From Atrichornis clamosus (Eukaryota > Chordata > Aves > Passeriformes > Menuridae): a DNA stretch of 64,000 nt. Below are positions 1 through 12,800 of this stretch, in pieces. Both the position numbers and the translations under genes were made by a program. Position 1 is the first letter of the stretch. Each line of letters begins with the position of its first letter. Under the pieces are notes generated by a model. That model did no database searches and was not told the origin of the DNA. It worked only from the letters and a program-made list of their open reading frames with translations. The DNA is taken from contig WBMZ01004657.1 of NCBI GenBank assembly GCA_013400975.1, positions 1 to 64,000 of the forward strand, in the 5' to 3' direction.

Positions 1-55
1 AGCCGGCGGCAGGGGCGTGTTGTGCGGCGGGGCCACTTGGGGCGAGACGGCAGCT

Positions 56-61
56 ACTCAC
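56..61 (-). other. ARNT2: 5' splice donor of ARNT2 exon 1
   Basis: On the minus strand the exon ends CCCG and the intron starts GTGAGT, a near-consensus U1 site. Positions 1-55 are then the first bases of ARNT2 intron 1. They are still CpG-rich, as is usual just inside a housekeeping-type first intron. Confidence 0.8.
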
Positions 62-92
62 CGGGAGGGTTTACCGCCGCCGGCGTTGCCAT
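62..92 (-). CDS. ARNT2: ARNT2 exon 1, coding part (start codon to first splice donor)
   Basis: ARNT2 is a bHLH-PAS nuclear transcription factor. It dimerises with SIM1, NPAS4, HIF-alpha type partners and others, mainly in brain and kidney. On the minus strand the ATG at 92-90 reads MATPAAVNPP and then one G before a GTGAGT donor at 61-56. This is the ARNT2 N-terminus as I know it, and the leftover G fits the next residue, Glu (GAA), in exon 2. The start has A at -3 and G at +4, an optimal Kozak context. The frame is open far upstream, so the start is chosen by homology and context, not by an in-frame stop. The bHLH, PAS-A, PAS-B and C-terminal activation regions are encoded beyond the left edge, so this is only the first 10 residues of a protein of roughly 700. 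Ten matching residues plus donor phase, CpG island and neighbour gene make the call strong, but it rests on memory, not a search. Confidence 0.87.
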
Positions 93-153
93 CTTGTCTC
101 TGAGAAGAATTAAGACAAATGCAAGAGGGGCGGAGGGATGCTCTGAGCAGCCC

Positions 154-204
154 GGGGGAGGCGCGGGAAGGGCAGGGAGCCGGCGCCAGGGCGGGCGGGC
201 CGGG
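154..204 (+). other. G-quadruplex-capable cluster in the ARNT2 5' region
   Basis: Two separate runs fit the four-tract G-quadruplex pattern on the plus strand. One is at 154-177, with G-tracts of 5, 3, 3 and 3 and short loops. The other is at 189-204, GGGCGGGCGGGCCGGG, with loops of one to two bases. Because ARNT2 is transcribed from the minus strand, the G-rich strand is the template, so the structure would form in DNA and not in the ARNT2 mRNA. The second motif also resembles overlapping GC boxes for SP/KLF factors. Confidence 0.6.
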
Positions 205-580
205 AGGCGCAGGGGCGGCGGCTGCTCCCGCCTCGGGACCTGGCGGCGCTGCCCGCTCCGTGCGGGCGGCCCAAGATGTCCGATGGCCCCGCGCCGCCTC
301 TGCTCATGCGCCGCGCTCAGTGAGCATGTGCCGGGCGGCCGCACATGTGCGCTGGGCCCGCGGCCGCCGCTGCCCGGCCGGGACCCCCGGCAAGAACCGG
401 CGGGAGCAGCCCCCGGCCCGGTCCCGAACCAGCCGCCCCCCTCGGGGCTCGAACCCGTGGCCCCGGGGCGCGAACTCACCCGAGCGAGGGGCATCCAGCG
501 GAGGCCGCCGGCGGCGGGGGCGCGGGGCCGTGGGTGGGGTGCGGCCCAACGCCCCCAAAACGAACAGGATGAATGGGGTG

Positions 581-859
581 GTGTCCATGACCTCCGACAC
601 TGAGAGGGAGGGTTGTGATGCTGTCCCTGACCTCCGACACTGAGAGGGAGGGTTGTGATGCTGTCCATGACCTCCGGCACTGAGGGGGAGGGTTGGGGTG
701 CTGTCCATCACCTCTAAATTGATGGGGAAGGTTGGGGTGCTGTCCATCACATCCACAACTGAGGGGAAAGGTTGGGGTACTGTCCATCACCCTCTAAATT
801 GAGGGGGAAAGTTGTGGTGCACGTCACCACCGCCCAAAACTGAGGGGGTGCCGAAGGGG
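581..859. repeat. 40-bp minisatellite, about seven degenerate units
   Basis: Units begin at 581, 621, 661, 701, 740, 780 and 820. All are 40 bp except the fourth, at 39 bp. The core is CTGTCC, then a CACC/GACCTCC block, a variable ACACTGA or AAATTGA block, and a G-rich block ending GGTTGTGATG or GGTTGGGGTG. The first two units are almost identical; the third differs at a few places; the later ones diverge more. Units four and six share a CCTCTAAATTGA block, which suggests a higher-order duplication. The array sits on the promoter-distal edge of the ARNT2 CpG island. It creates long stop-free frames that should not be read as genes. Confidence 0.92.
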
Positions 860-3800
860 AGCTGTAGAACAGTGTTCCCGCCGTCCCTGTTGTCCCCAGA
901 CAATGACATCCCTTCACCCCGAAGGTGAGGATTTCCTCTGGGAGGTGCAAAGGGGCCGGAATTCACACACCTCCGACACCTCCTCTGCTTGGCTTTCAGG
1001 AGGGGCATTTCCGTGGTTCCTCGGGATCAGCCCACAGGCTGATAGGGGGCAGGTGTGCAGCTCGGGCAAGCCCTACATGGAAGTTTTTTGGGGGAAAGAG
1101 TAGCTGTGGTGTCATCGCACGTAACAAATATGCCAAGCATATGACTGTGAGAGATGGAGGACTTGTTCCTTCAAATGGACGGTGCTATACACAGATGTTT
1201 CAGTCCTTTGTTAATACTAATTCCCTGGGTTTACAGAGGAAAGTGTAATAAATTTCGGATTTCTCTTAAAAAGTATCCAGGAATTCAGAGACAATTCTGT
1301 GTCCCTCCAGATGAAGTATATGAATTGTGTCATATTCCTCTAAAAACTTTCATTTACCTCACACTATGCCTACTTTCATGCTAAGTAGTGCAACTGAACA
1401 ACTGATCCTTTGTAACTCAGCTCACATTTCAAGGCTTTGCAGTACAAACACAAGGACAAAAAATACACTTTCAATGAAATTGGAGATTTTTCTCATAATC
1501 TCATAACTCAGGTCTTCAAGGGAAAGAAAGCAAACAGTATCACAGAATTAAACTTCAAGATTTCTGAAAAGCCACTGGTGTAATAACTGCAGCAGTCACA
1601 TGTAGTGTGTGTGTGTGTGTGTGTGTAATACTGGAAAAAAGTTAATGAATTTTGATGGCTTTGTCATCCCCCCGGAATGCCACAAAGGCCTGTTAATCTT
1701 TAAATGCCTGCCCATGGCTGTGCTCAGTTGCCCTGAACAGCCCTGCAGAAGTTGATGGGAGCACTCAGAATGAAAAGTTGCAGATCAATCCCTTGCTTTG
1801 CCAAATGAGTAACCTGAACTAGTTTATCCATTAAGATGTAAATTGGCAGAAGGAGGGGGAAAGCATGGAGGCTGTGTTTATTCATTTCCTGTAGAGGAGT
1901 TTAATCAGAATAGCATTAAATGCTCCTGGTTATCTAGAAAGTTTACTTTATCTTTGATTTATTGTGCTTTTGCCTATTAGATGTGGAGCTGTTTTTCTAA
2001 ACATCTTACTGCTTTAGTGCCTCCTGATGCTGTAGAGTTTTGGAAGCTCAGCAGGCAATCTTAAATCTTATCTCAAGGTATTTATCCTGCTAGTACTAGA
2101 AGACAATATCAGCAATTCTGTAAATACAACTTATTTCTGTTACAGATAAAACATTGCAATTTGAGGGAATCTAGGTCACAGTTTTTCAAGACCCTTACCT
2201 TTAATGAGGAAGGCAAACTTTGGAGTGACTTACCCTGCTGCAGGGTCATAGCTCAATTCCTTTAGCTTTCTGTGAAGTCTGGTGTTCTCCTTGTGCAGGT
2301 AAAAGTTTTTCCATGAGCCTCCATTATGTCAAGTTACATACATGCATAAAGATTAAAAGGTCAAACTCCTAGTATTATAATGATAGTAAAATGCCTTATA
2401 AAAGCAGAATTTATAGCATTAGGCACTTCTGAAGTGTCCTCTGAAGGCCTTTACAAGTATTCAGAGGTTAAACCTTATCTCTCTCTTACCAGAAAAGCAC
2501 TAATATTTCTTATTTCATTTCTATTTTAGAGATAAGGAAGCCACCCCCAAAAACCCCCAAGAGAACTGACAGTGCACTATCGTGGCTTTCAACAGACATA
2601 TGGGATAAATCCTACAAAGACTGCATATAAACCAACAAAACCACTCAACTGCCTGGGCTGTCCCCTTGCGTGATATCCCCTGAGATGTTAGATTAGCCCA
2701 GAAAGAACACATTACAGGGTATTTGATACTGTGTTCTGCCTAAATAAGACCTTAGGGCTTAGAATGGAACAGGTTCTGTCAAATCTACTGTGATTCAGAC
2801 ACAATTATGCAAAATAAAACTTCTTTTTTGTTTGGTGGGAGCTTTGTTGACTCACTCTGTTCGGTTTCACACGCAATTCTTTGTTCACTTAAATAGATTG
2901 AGAAATGAATTGATTTCCTCTCCTCCCCATCTTCTCTATCTTAATAGGCAGTATTAGCAGAGTCTTTCAGAATCCTTGAAACAATCCATAAATGAATGGG
3001 ATTATTCTCTGTTTATCTGTAATACACTACTTCCTAGCTATCTCATCCTGAGCCTTTCTACATCTGCAGTGAGATCCATGACACCGGGAACTGGAGACAG
3101 AAAACATCACTGCTTTTAAAGTGATATTCTAGTCATGGTGAAAATGCATGCTCTGTGTTTTACTTTCACTGTAATTTAAAGAATACATACACAGTGAAGC
3201 AGGAAATCGATTTAGTTACTGAATTCACGTTTCTCTAAATTTATGCTGAGCTGCGTACCTTGAAAGCCTAAATCCTATGGCATGGGGTTCCTCACAACAA
3301 AAGCAGGGACAGCACTGGACTCTGCCCTTGCACTTGCAGGGAGATTAAGCAGCGCTTTATCGATACCAAGCACAAAATATGATGGATATTCAGGACAGCA
3401 GCATGCAAACTTTACACTGTTCCTGTACCCCAACAGGGAGTGCGTCACCGTTTTAATGGAATTACAAACAAGTGTTGACATGATGTGTGGCAACAGGAAA
3501 ATAAAAGAATTAAGAAAAGTGATTTTTTATCTCAATCTTGTTATTATGTACCAGAGAGTGTCTGTTAGGTGTCTTTGCAATGATTGTTTCCAGTTTAGAG
3601 GGCTATTACCACTGATAGCAGTGCTCAGCATACGTGTGTATTGTGTGTTTGCTGGAGAGGCAGAAATACATCAGTTGAGCACTGCAGCACACTGAATCTG
3701 CTCTCCACTAACACTTTCCTTAGAAAGCTCAGCACTGCCCTGCCAGTTGGGAAAACCTGGACTTGGTACCTTTCTGTGTGTTCATACCATGCCATAAACT

Positions 3801-6800
3801 AATAATTTCTAAAATGATTTTATTTCTTTTAAATAGAGGAAAAGTAGGGGGGATGTTTATTATTTCCTTTGAAAAACTGAAGTCTTTCCTAGATGGACGT
3901 GAATGAGTAAAGTCCAGAAAAAAAATCGCAAAAGAGAAAGGAAATACATTGAAGCAAATGAGATTATATATTCAGTGTAAAAATGGATAAAAAAGATCTT
4001 TGGTGTTTTTTACCAATTTATGACAACTTCACTTTAACAAAAACACTGAAAAACAAGGTCTTGAACCTACAGTTCCCCGATAGAATTTTCTTTTCTGGGG
4101 ACATGAAGAAGTTAAGTGAAATTTCAGACACTTTAATCCAGTATAATCAAAACCAGTGACATTTTAATGAAGTCTCATACTTTAATAAGACCTCCCAGCT
4201 ACATTCTTTGATCTGCGATTCCATTGTAATTGAGTTAATATATTGCACCCAATTCATCCAAAGGCCTTTGATAGTTTAGGAGAGTATGATATATGTAGAC
4301 TAAGCAACCCCATCCACCCAAGTACTTGAAACTGAAACATTATGTGCCCTTTTTAATTTGTTTCGTCACATACGGGTGACCACACTTGCCTAAATAAGCT
4401 ATAGAGAAAACGATGAAATTTAAAACATGAACTATCATAGGAAGGTCTTAAAAGCATTTGTTAAGGAAATTACAACCTTGTTCTTTAAACTATCCTATAT
4501 AATTTAAGAGAAAATTGTATTCTTCCTATAAAATGCAATAAAACACCTTGATAGGAGTGTGTAAGTTATATTAATCTCTATTCGGTCCTGGAGGTATAGA
4601 AATGTAATTTCTGTGATGTTCTCTACAGCTATTGCTGTTAAATTCTGCAGTGGTTTTCCTTTAGGGAAAATGACATTGAGTATTAGAGAAACCCTTCTAA
4701 AGGTGAAATGTGTGTGGCAGATGTCTCTTTCTTAGGAAATGTAACTGAGATCAGGCAAGAGTTCCTATGCTAAAAGTAAAAGTATGGACTAGGAGCCAAA
4801 CACCTGACAGACATTTTTTAAATTCAGCTCTATCATTTCAAGCTTCTTCAAAGTTTGTATAAATTTAACCACGTATGAACAGCCAAAATTTAAACAATGA
4901 AATCTGAAAGTAAAGCCTGAGAGAGGAATAGCTGGTGCAAGCACATTAACACATAACCTGTTTTCTTTACGGTGTTTACTAAGCAGATTTTATTTTATTT
5001 CCTGACATTAACCTCACTCTCTGGCAGAAGCACTGCCAACAGCAGACATCATTAAGCTGATAGAGGCTGTTGGTGGTTACCTCAGGCAGAACTGACCACT
5101 AAGCATCTGGGAATACAGTTTTCACTGTGCATACCTAATTATATCCCTGAAACCATTCTGTAAAGGGAAATAGGTAAAAACCAAAAATGTTATAAACAAC
5201 AGTGATCTACTTACATAAACCAAAGACATGAGCAAAAAGATATATCCCAGAAACATCACTGAATCAGCAACTGAGATCAGAGCTACGCAAGTCAAGCCTT
5301 TTTTCCCCAAATGCCGTATATCTCGTTTTGAACTAAAAGCTTTTTCCTCTGAAGGGATGTGTTCCTGGTATATTTTAATCAGGGTATAATGATTTAAAAC
5401 ACGACATGAGTGAGACCTGTTGAATTAGAGACATAGAAATGGAGTTCCAAATCAGTAGAGAATCTTGAATATCTTTATCCCTTTTGCCCTTCAGAAATAA
5501 GAGCCAGAACTAAATTCTGCATAAACAAACTTGCACATCACTAGTAGCTCCAGCAAGGTGAGGGTTTTTTCTTTAACAGTTTTGCCACTGTGTGACATCA
5601 CCCTACTCGCTAATCCTATAATATTAGCTGGAGTAAAAGTTTAGTCAGTTTAGTAAAAATGAACAGTAAAACCAGAGCTGGTCTTTTGCAGGGAAAAGGG
5701 CCATTTTCTCTCACTTCTCTGTGTGGGATCAAACTTCTGGTTTCCTGGATTCCTGCTGCCCCATCTGTTCTGTTACAAAGTCTATGACTATAATAAAATG
5801 TAAAGATTCAAGTAATGGAATATCCACAGCACGCGTCTTGACAAAAGCATTTCATTTCTTGCTGCATGATTTCTAGTTTTACAATATTTCTAGAATTGAT
5901 CTATCTCTGATCAACGAAAGATTGGTATGCTCTGAAATACAATAAAACTAATGGTAGGACCAGGGCATGTTTACATTTATGGCAATGCAGTTTGAAAAGC
6001 ATTGAAGAACATGGTATTTTAGAAGAATACTGCTGCCAACTTAAGGGATGCCCTTGCCTTGTTTGAAATGAGAATTTATGAAGAGTGTTTAGGTAAGTTT
6101 TATAAACAACATTCTGCCCTCTTCACAGTGTTTTCTTTATCTCATCAGAGAGATTTACTGAGTATCATAAGCTGCAAAGAGACTAAAATGGCAGAAAATC
6201 TCTCACAGTTAATTGCAGCAAAACCATCTGAGTCCCAGGAGACATAGAAGGCAATCTGTGTCCTAAGGAAAATAAGAAATTCTGAGGAATTCGGAGCATA
6301 CTGTGCTATTTCAGTTGAGCTCTGGACAGCTAGAAAAAACAAATACATGAAGGAAGTTACTGTCTGATGTTTGCCCTCTGTTCTAATGCTAGTTCTATTC
6401 TAATTCTTTTCTGCTTTCTTTAGTCTCTCTTTCTCCAGCTACACAAGATACTGATTTCCAAGAACCATAAAAGAGAACAGAAACACATGCATTTAATTGT
6501 CTTATAAATTGAATTATGATTTATGACAGTTTTTACATTTCACAAGTAAGATATTATGCAAATTTTCAGCAGACCCTTTTATTTAAAGAGCTGGCACGAA
6601 ATATTTTTGGTAGCTTGCTACTTGATTTTATTTCTGAAATAGACAAACTGAACACATGTACCTGTGTCTCAAAGACCGGGCAGTACAAGCTTAATTATGT
6701 TCAAAAATCAAATCTCTGAATTATGGAATGCAGCATAATTCATTTCTACATTAGCTAAAGTGTGCTTTAAAAGTGATGGAGCATCCCTTACCATATGCTT

Positions 6801-9800
6801 TATGGTTCTTGCATTTTCATTAGCAAAGAAGGAACAATCATCTTGAATAGTTGGATATACAGCCGTAGATAATTTTTCTTTCTTAGCTATTCTTCCAGAT
6901 CACCTTGAATATAATAAAATTCTTTTACCATATCTTCTAACATAGAAAAATAAGATTGTATTAGTATACTTATATTAAAAACGGTTTCCAATACATAACA
7001 ACTAGCTCTGCAACAATTCAGGAAAGAAGGTAAAGACAAGGCAAATACTGAGCTATACTTCCCTCTGCTGTACTCTTGCAGCTTCCAGCAAAATGCAACT
7101 ACAAGAATTCAGGCAGTAGAATGTTTCCTTTGCAAAATAAAACCACTCTTAGCATTAGTCCAGTGTTCTGAATTTATTGTAAAATGTCACATTGATTATT
7201 TTCTATCTATCTATCCAGGCCGGATCACGTATTGATTCCCCTCAAACAGGAGGCTGAGCGTCAGGATTTTAAATAGTGGAGTGATAGAGTTTGCAGACAG
7301 ATTCCTGTTTTGTGGCTGCATCTTTTGGGGTAGGAGGTAGTGGTACAGTGCAAATGGCACTACAAGGAAGCTGAGATGAAGGCTTATAAAGAAAACACTA
7401 TGGAATAGCAATGCCTATGGTGTGTGCTTTGAACTGGACAAAATAGTGAGGAAATTTGTCACTAAGTATCCTGGGTTGAAATGCATTTTTACTCATCTGT
7501 TAATCTCATCTGAATTCACAGCGTCTGAGTGTTCACTTCCACAGCGCTCCCAGACAATATTAGGCAAACGAATTTTAGGTGTTTGGAAGCTGGAAAATAA
7601 TCATCTTCTTTTCCCACTCATCTTGGCCTAAGAAAACAAGAATAAAAGGTAGTTAGCTGTTTCACCAGCAATTGTCACCATATTGCAAAATGGAACACGT
7701 TGAGGGCTGGGATGACATATTGGGCTTCTCTTGTTTGGCTTGTGGGACAATTCACACTTCCAGAAGAGCCACTTACTACCACTCCAGAGCAATGTTTTTC
7801 TCTGAGTGCCCATGGATTTCACTCCAGGGTCACATGCTCACAGCTAACTTGGAAAGGACATAGCTTTAAATCTTTATTGGTAGGGTGTACGGCAGGACAC
7901 TGTTTTTTTCATACTGCCTCTCTCATGATGTGTTTTATTCTGCCCAGTGGTGTGAGGCAGAAAGACAAAGCCAGAGTGACCAGAAGAAGAATGGTGGGTT
8001 GGTGACTGATTTTTCAGAGGCTGAGCTATCATTTTTTAATGGGATGTTTGCAGGTTTTGTCAGGGATTTCCCATTCCAAGCACGTTGTGCTTCACCTCAA
8101 AGTTACCGTCTATCAATTAGAGTATTGAACGGTGATGGAAGGCAAAATCAGAGAACAGGATTTTCCAGAAATGCCCTTGGTGCACTGGAGCTATAGAGGA
8201 CCACAGAGATTATGCTAATTCCCAACGCTGAGCAGGGAGGATGTTAAGGCTCTGCAGCTCTATCTGTCTGGACAGGGCTACACGTTTCCCCCCGTGTTAC
8301 AGTCACATCGCCAGAGCCTGTGGGAGCGACTGCGCACCGTGGAGCCAGACCAGAGCACTGAGCAGGCAGGAGCTGTGTGAAATGTGGTTAGTCAGGGCAT
8401 AAGCAATAATGTGGGATCACAGGAAAGTACTTCCCCCAGTGCTTCCTGGAACGGTGCTGGACACAGCTGATCCTTGTCTAAATTTGCCTTTAATCACACT
8501 CAGCATCAGTCTGATATTTCCTTCTGCTGCTCCTGTTGCCTGAAACAGATGATTTCCACAGAGAATAGTAAGACTTCCCAGGCATGATCCAGCTGCCCAA
8601 AAGCTGCTGAATGTTACAAAGATGTGTGTAGAGTCACCTCTGGAACCGTCAAAGTCTGCTAATGAGAAACATGTACACAGTTTAGACATTTTCCAACACC
8701 AAAATGGGGATTGGATAAGTTCTGCATCCCCCTATTTACCCTCAGCCACCTTACTGAATTTAGGATCTTCAAAAGGCGTGAGAAAATCAGGCCTTTGAGA
8801 ATGTCATCATGAAATGAAAGATAGTAATTAAAAATAGGATTGAATACTCTATGTTTTCCCAAGGAAGAACATTCTTCTTCTCTCGTTCCCAATGAACACA
8901 TTCTTCAGTAAGTATTCTTCAGTAAATATTTGTTGTACCTCTCGTTGCCTTACCCCTGAGCTCAGGTGATCAAATATGTCCCAAACACCAGCATATGCAG
9001 AATGCACCTTTTCTTGCAGTGTTTTTCATGCAAAAAATATTGACACAATGTTTTCATATCACCATGACTAATATCAAGTGCTGTTCTCAGACATTTTTCA
9101 AATACTTTTAAAAAAGAAGTTAACTTCTATTACTACCATATGGACTCAGATTAGCCCTGCTGTTAAGGTATTCACAAAGAAGGCAAATCCTTCTATTTTC
9201 TCCTGCCCAAAGCAATAGCAAAATAGACATAAGCTGTGTGATTACCAGTCTGTGGGTGATGGAATTCAAGGTCATGTTGAATTACTAATCGTCTAAGCAT
9301 CACTTGGAACACAAAGCTGCACATGCAAAGCCGACTCTGCTGAGTTATGCTACAACAGCATAGAGGTAACAGAGAAGAAAAAGAATTTCTTAAAATACCA
9401 ATGATTTTTCTTGCACTCACACTATATATACCCCATATTTTTATCTATAGATTAACTCTAAATTTTCTATTTCTTCAGAAACAAAACTCTGCCGCAGTGA
9501 AATGAAGGTTTAAGTACCCACAATTAAATGGTATGATTCAGTGTTTTTAAATTCCTAACTGTGATGCTGTGGTACACGTCTCAGGGTTTAAATAGAGGAA
9601 AAGAATTCATCAGTAACTGCTCATTTATTCCTGTCTCCACTGCCAGGCAGAAGAAATAATACTCAGAAAATTCATGTCTTTCCCTCACCACGGGATCGCA
9701 TGGGGTTGGAGCTTCACTCCCGAATTGCCTGACATCCATTGCATAGCTCATCAGCATCATCGTTTTTGTCCAGAGGAGCACAGGAGCATGTTCTCTACCC

Positions 9801-12800
9801 ACCTGAGCTTTCTGCTAATGCTTGGGGCTGTTACAGTCCAAGATTAATGAACTCTGAGTTTCTGTTCTGCCAGCATTTGGATGTTAGACAAGTGCCTCTT
9901 GCTAGCGAGGTGTGACCATTTATAGGAATGGTTTTAAGGGACTGCTTTAGCATCCAGTCCTGCATAGACCTGCCCTGGGTTCATCACTTTTCAGGCATTC
10001 ATGTGAGTGAGAATTTGAGTTCCAATTAACAGCTAATACCAAGTACTTGGCATGATGCCACAGACATCCTACTGTGCTAGAGTTCTAGTGTTTTCCAAAA
10101 TTAATTTCCCTTTAAAAAATGTATCACTAGTCCTTCTTGATTACAAGTGTTAGCTTTTGTATTCATTAAATTGCCTGAATGAGCCCCAAGATAGAGGTTG
10201 ATGACACTTCTTCAATGGAACAGCTTTTTCCAGAATCTGCAGTTTCATCTAAGTGTTCCTTTGGAACAAACTGCTTTTTGGGTTTTTTTCCTTTCCCCCA
10301 GAAAAGGTTTTGGAAGAAAACTGGAAGCATTATTTACTTACAAATTTTATTTCAGTCATATCAAAATCATTAATTTCAACCAGAAAAAAAAACTTAGTTT
10401 TATCAACCATTCTTATATATATATATCTGGCTTAGCCTCTTGCAATATAATAATATGTTAATATAGAAATCAAAATAGAATAAATTGCAAAAGTCAGCAT
10501 CAAATACTTCTGTCCTATTAAATGAAGCAAGTCATCACAGTTTGCTGAAGTTGAATGCATTGTTGCCACATCAGCACCCCCCCTCCCAAGTTTAAACTCA
10601 TACTGAAGAAAATTCCAGAGGTGCTACAATTCCCTAAGAAACTGCAATTTTATTTCATGATCAGCTTTTAAAAAATAATATTTTGGTTATGTTTCCAAAT
10701 ACGGCATTGATAATGTTATTCAGTTGCTGACAATATTGACATTTTTAATTAGTGCCCTCAGGTTTCATGGTAAGCAACTTGTAAATTGGTGTTGTTTTCC
10801 ACAGGTCTGCCTGGCTGCTCTGCTTATCCAATGGTCCCAACTGTCTCCAAACTCTAATTGCAAAAAAACCAACAGATTTACATACATGAGACAACAGCCA
10901 GAGAGTCTACAGATATTATTGCTATGAAAACCTGCAAGATAATTAAATGCTGAGACTGCAGCTATAGCAGTAAAAGATTAAAAAAGTAAAAGGAAAGTAA
11001 ATACAAGCGCAATATACATATTACATCATTCATCTGCATTCAGTGAGACTCTCAGTTTTAAATATATATTAAGTTACTGCACAATTTCCTTTTACCAGAC
11101 CAGATTGTGAAAGAACATCTAAATTCTTCCTCAAAATTTATGTTTCATTCTGCTGCAGAGCACAAAGTGCTTTAATGCACAGCACACAAATTGTCATGTT
11201 CTTGTCTGGGGAACAGTCTTGAACTCATTAGTCAGTTTGCCAGCATAAGGAACATAACACAGAACCTGTGAGATGCATATGGTAACAACTTAGAGTCTTA
11301 TGACCAATCTGTTTTTTATAACAGTTTGTGAATACCTCTAAAGTAAATTAGATCTATTAATCTATCTGATTTTGGATGGGGGTTTTATCTCATGTCAAAT
11401 GTTTCTTTGCAGATTTGGATGTTTTCCATTTTAAACGTATGTGCTGTGATTAGAATACCAGAGTGATAGGGATCATTAAAATAACATTTATCATCTTAAA
11501 TTGTTTGTATTGCTGGTTTTGGAACGTATCTAGCCATTTTGTGTTCTCCTTAAAGAGAAATAAATTGCTTAATTTTCCTGGGATAGTCCAATCTGGTTTT
11601 GAGAAAGCCTTGCTTTCTGTGTATAAATGTATATAGATATAGTCTGCTTAGTTCTCATAATGCTTATTGTGTTTTGGTTTGGCAACGTCCATCTCCAGGA
11701 AGCAGGTTTTGCCTGTGAAAGAAGTCTGACACGAGGCACACTGCAGGGAAATGTGCACCTTGTCAGAAAGGCTGAGTCCCACATGAAAAATTGTTTGTTA
11801 AGGGTATGCAGCACAGCTTTCATTTGCTCTAATTAAAGCATAAATGTCATTGTTCTAAGGTTCTTTAAATTAGGTTTATTAAGGTCTGTGTCACATTTTG
11901 GAATGCAATTAATATGTGCCTAAGCTTTCCATTCCCTTTAATGTCACAGGGGATGTGTTTGATATAATGTTATTTAATATTTTAACAGAAGCTAAAGAAA
12001 CTGAGATTAGGCAAGTTTGTTATAAATTAAAAGCTAAATAGAACTCAGTGAATCAATCTTTTTTTCTGGCAAGAGTAATTTCTTCTGCATGTTATATTCC
12101 TTCTGTATGTAACTTATATTTCAAAATCCTATCCCTGACATCAAGGATTTACACACAGTTCACCCGGTTTATGGGCAAGATAATTTTTGTTGGTAATTAC
12201 GTGAACACCAACATTCACACCAGGGTTGTGGGAGGTCATTTAAATTATACAAATGTCATACAAATATAAATGAATGCCCAGATTCTGCTTTCATTGTGCA
12301 GGTTGGACTGTATATTAGTCCATCAGCTGAGCACTGGAATCAAGATATTACTCTGAACACGAGGTGTAAATGTTAAAGTAGGAGAATTGGGTCCCAGAAA
12401 ATTGCTTCGGTTTGTCATTTTAAAGGGCTGACTAAGAAGACTTCGTAGACCAGTTTTAAAACAAGTTAATGCAAATGCTTGCAGGATCCCATGCCAGGAA
12501 ATGTTCTCATTAAAAACAAAATGTAAGGATGAAATGCCAAGCTGTATCATGACAGGCCGGGGTATGGCTCTCCCAAAGTTCACACTCACCTATGGGCAGC
12601 AGCAGGATGGAAACAGAGTTCATAAAGCACTAGACAGGCTCCAAGTCCTTCATGTGAACAAGTAGGTCTGCAGGATCAGTTCCTTTGGACCTGCAGGAGT
12701 TCTGAGAAAACCAAATTATCCCACAGATAATATTACATCAATTTTTGTACCCTTGGTGCAAAGGATGAATACAAGGCAAATAAAAGAACTAAGATGCAAA

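Larger units (their letters stand above)
1..560 (-). promoter_or_regulatory. ARNT2: CpG-island promoter and 5' UTR of ARNT2
   Basis: About the first 560 bases are very GC-rich with dense CpG, while most of the rest of the window is CpG-poor and AT-leaning. The ARNT2 start codon lies at 92-90, so the 5' UTR and core promoter should lie between 93 and the upper part of the island. I see no TATA box at a convincing distance, so dispersed CpG-island initiation is likely and the exact start site cannot be fixed. Many CpG-island promoters fire in both directions, so a divergent plus-strand transcript is possible but not shown. Confidence 0.75.

Noticed and set aside
22..643. Plus-strand frames of 170-190 codons across the CpG island
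   Set aside because: Arg/Gly/Pro/Ala-rich translations typical of CpG-island shadows, open in several frames on both strands, and running into the minisatellite.
54..680. Long minus-strand frame reading in phase into the ARNT2 start, as if the protein had an N-terminal extension
   Set aside because: GC-rich DNA and the 40-bp minisatellite leave few stops. The upstream part is low-complexity, and the known ARNT2 N-terminus begins at the ATG at 92 with an optimal context.
6556..6563. Octamer ATGCAAAT, and another octamer at 36513-36520, as POU-factor sites
   Set aside because: An 8-mer is expected a few times by chance in 64 kb of AT-rich DNA, and unlike the site at 30218 these have no clear companion motifs.
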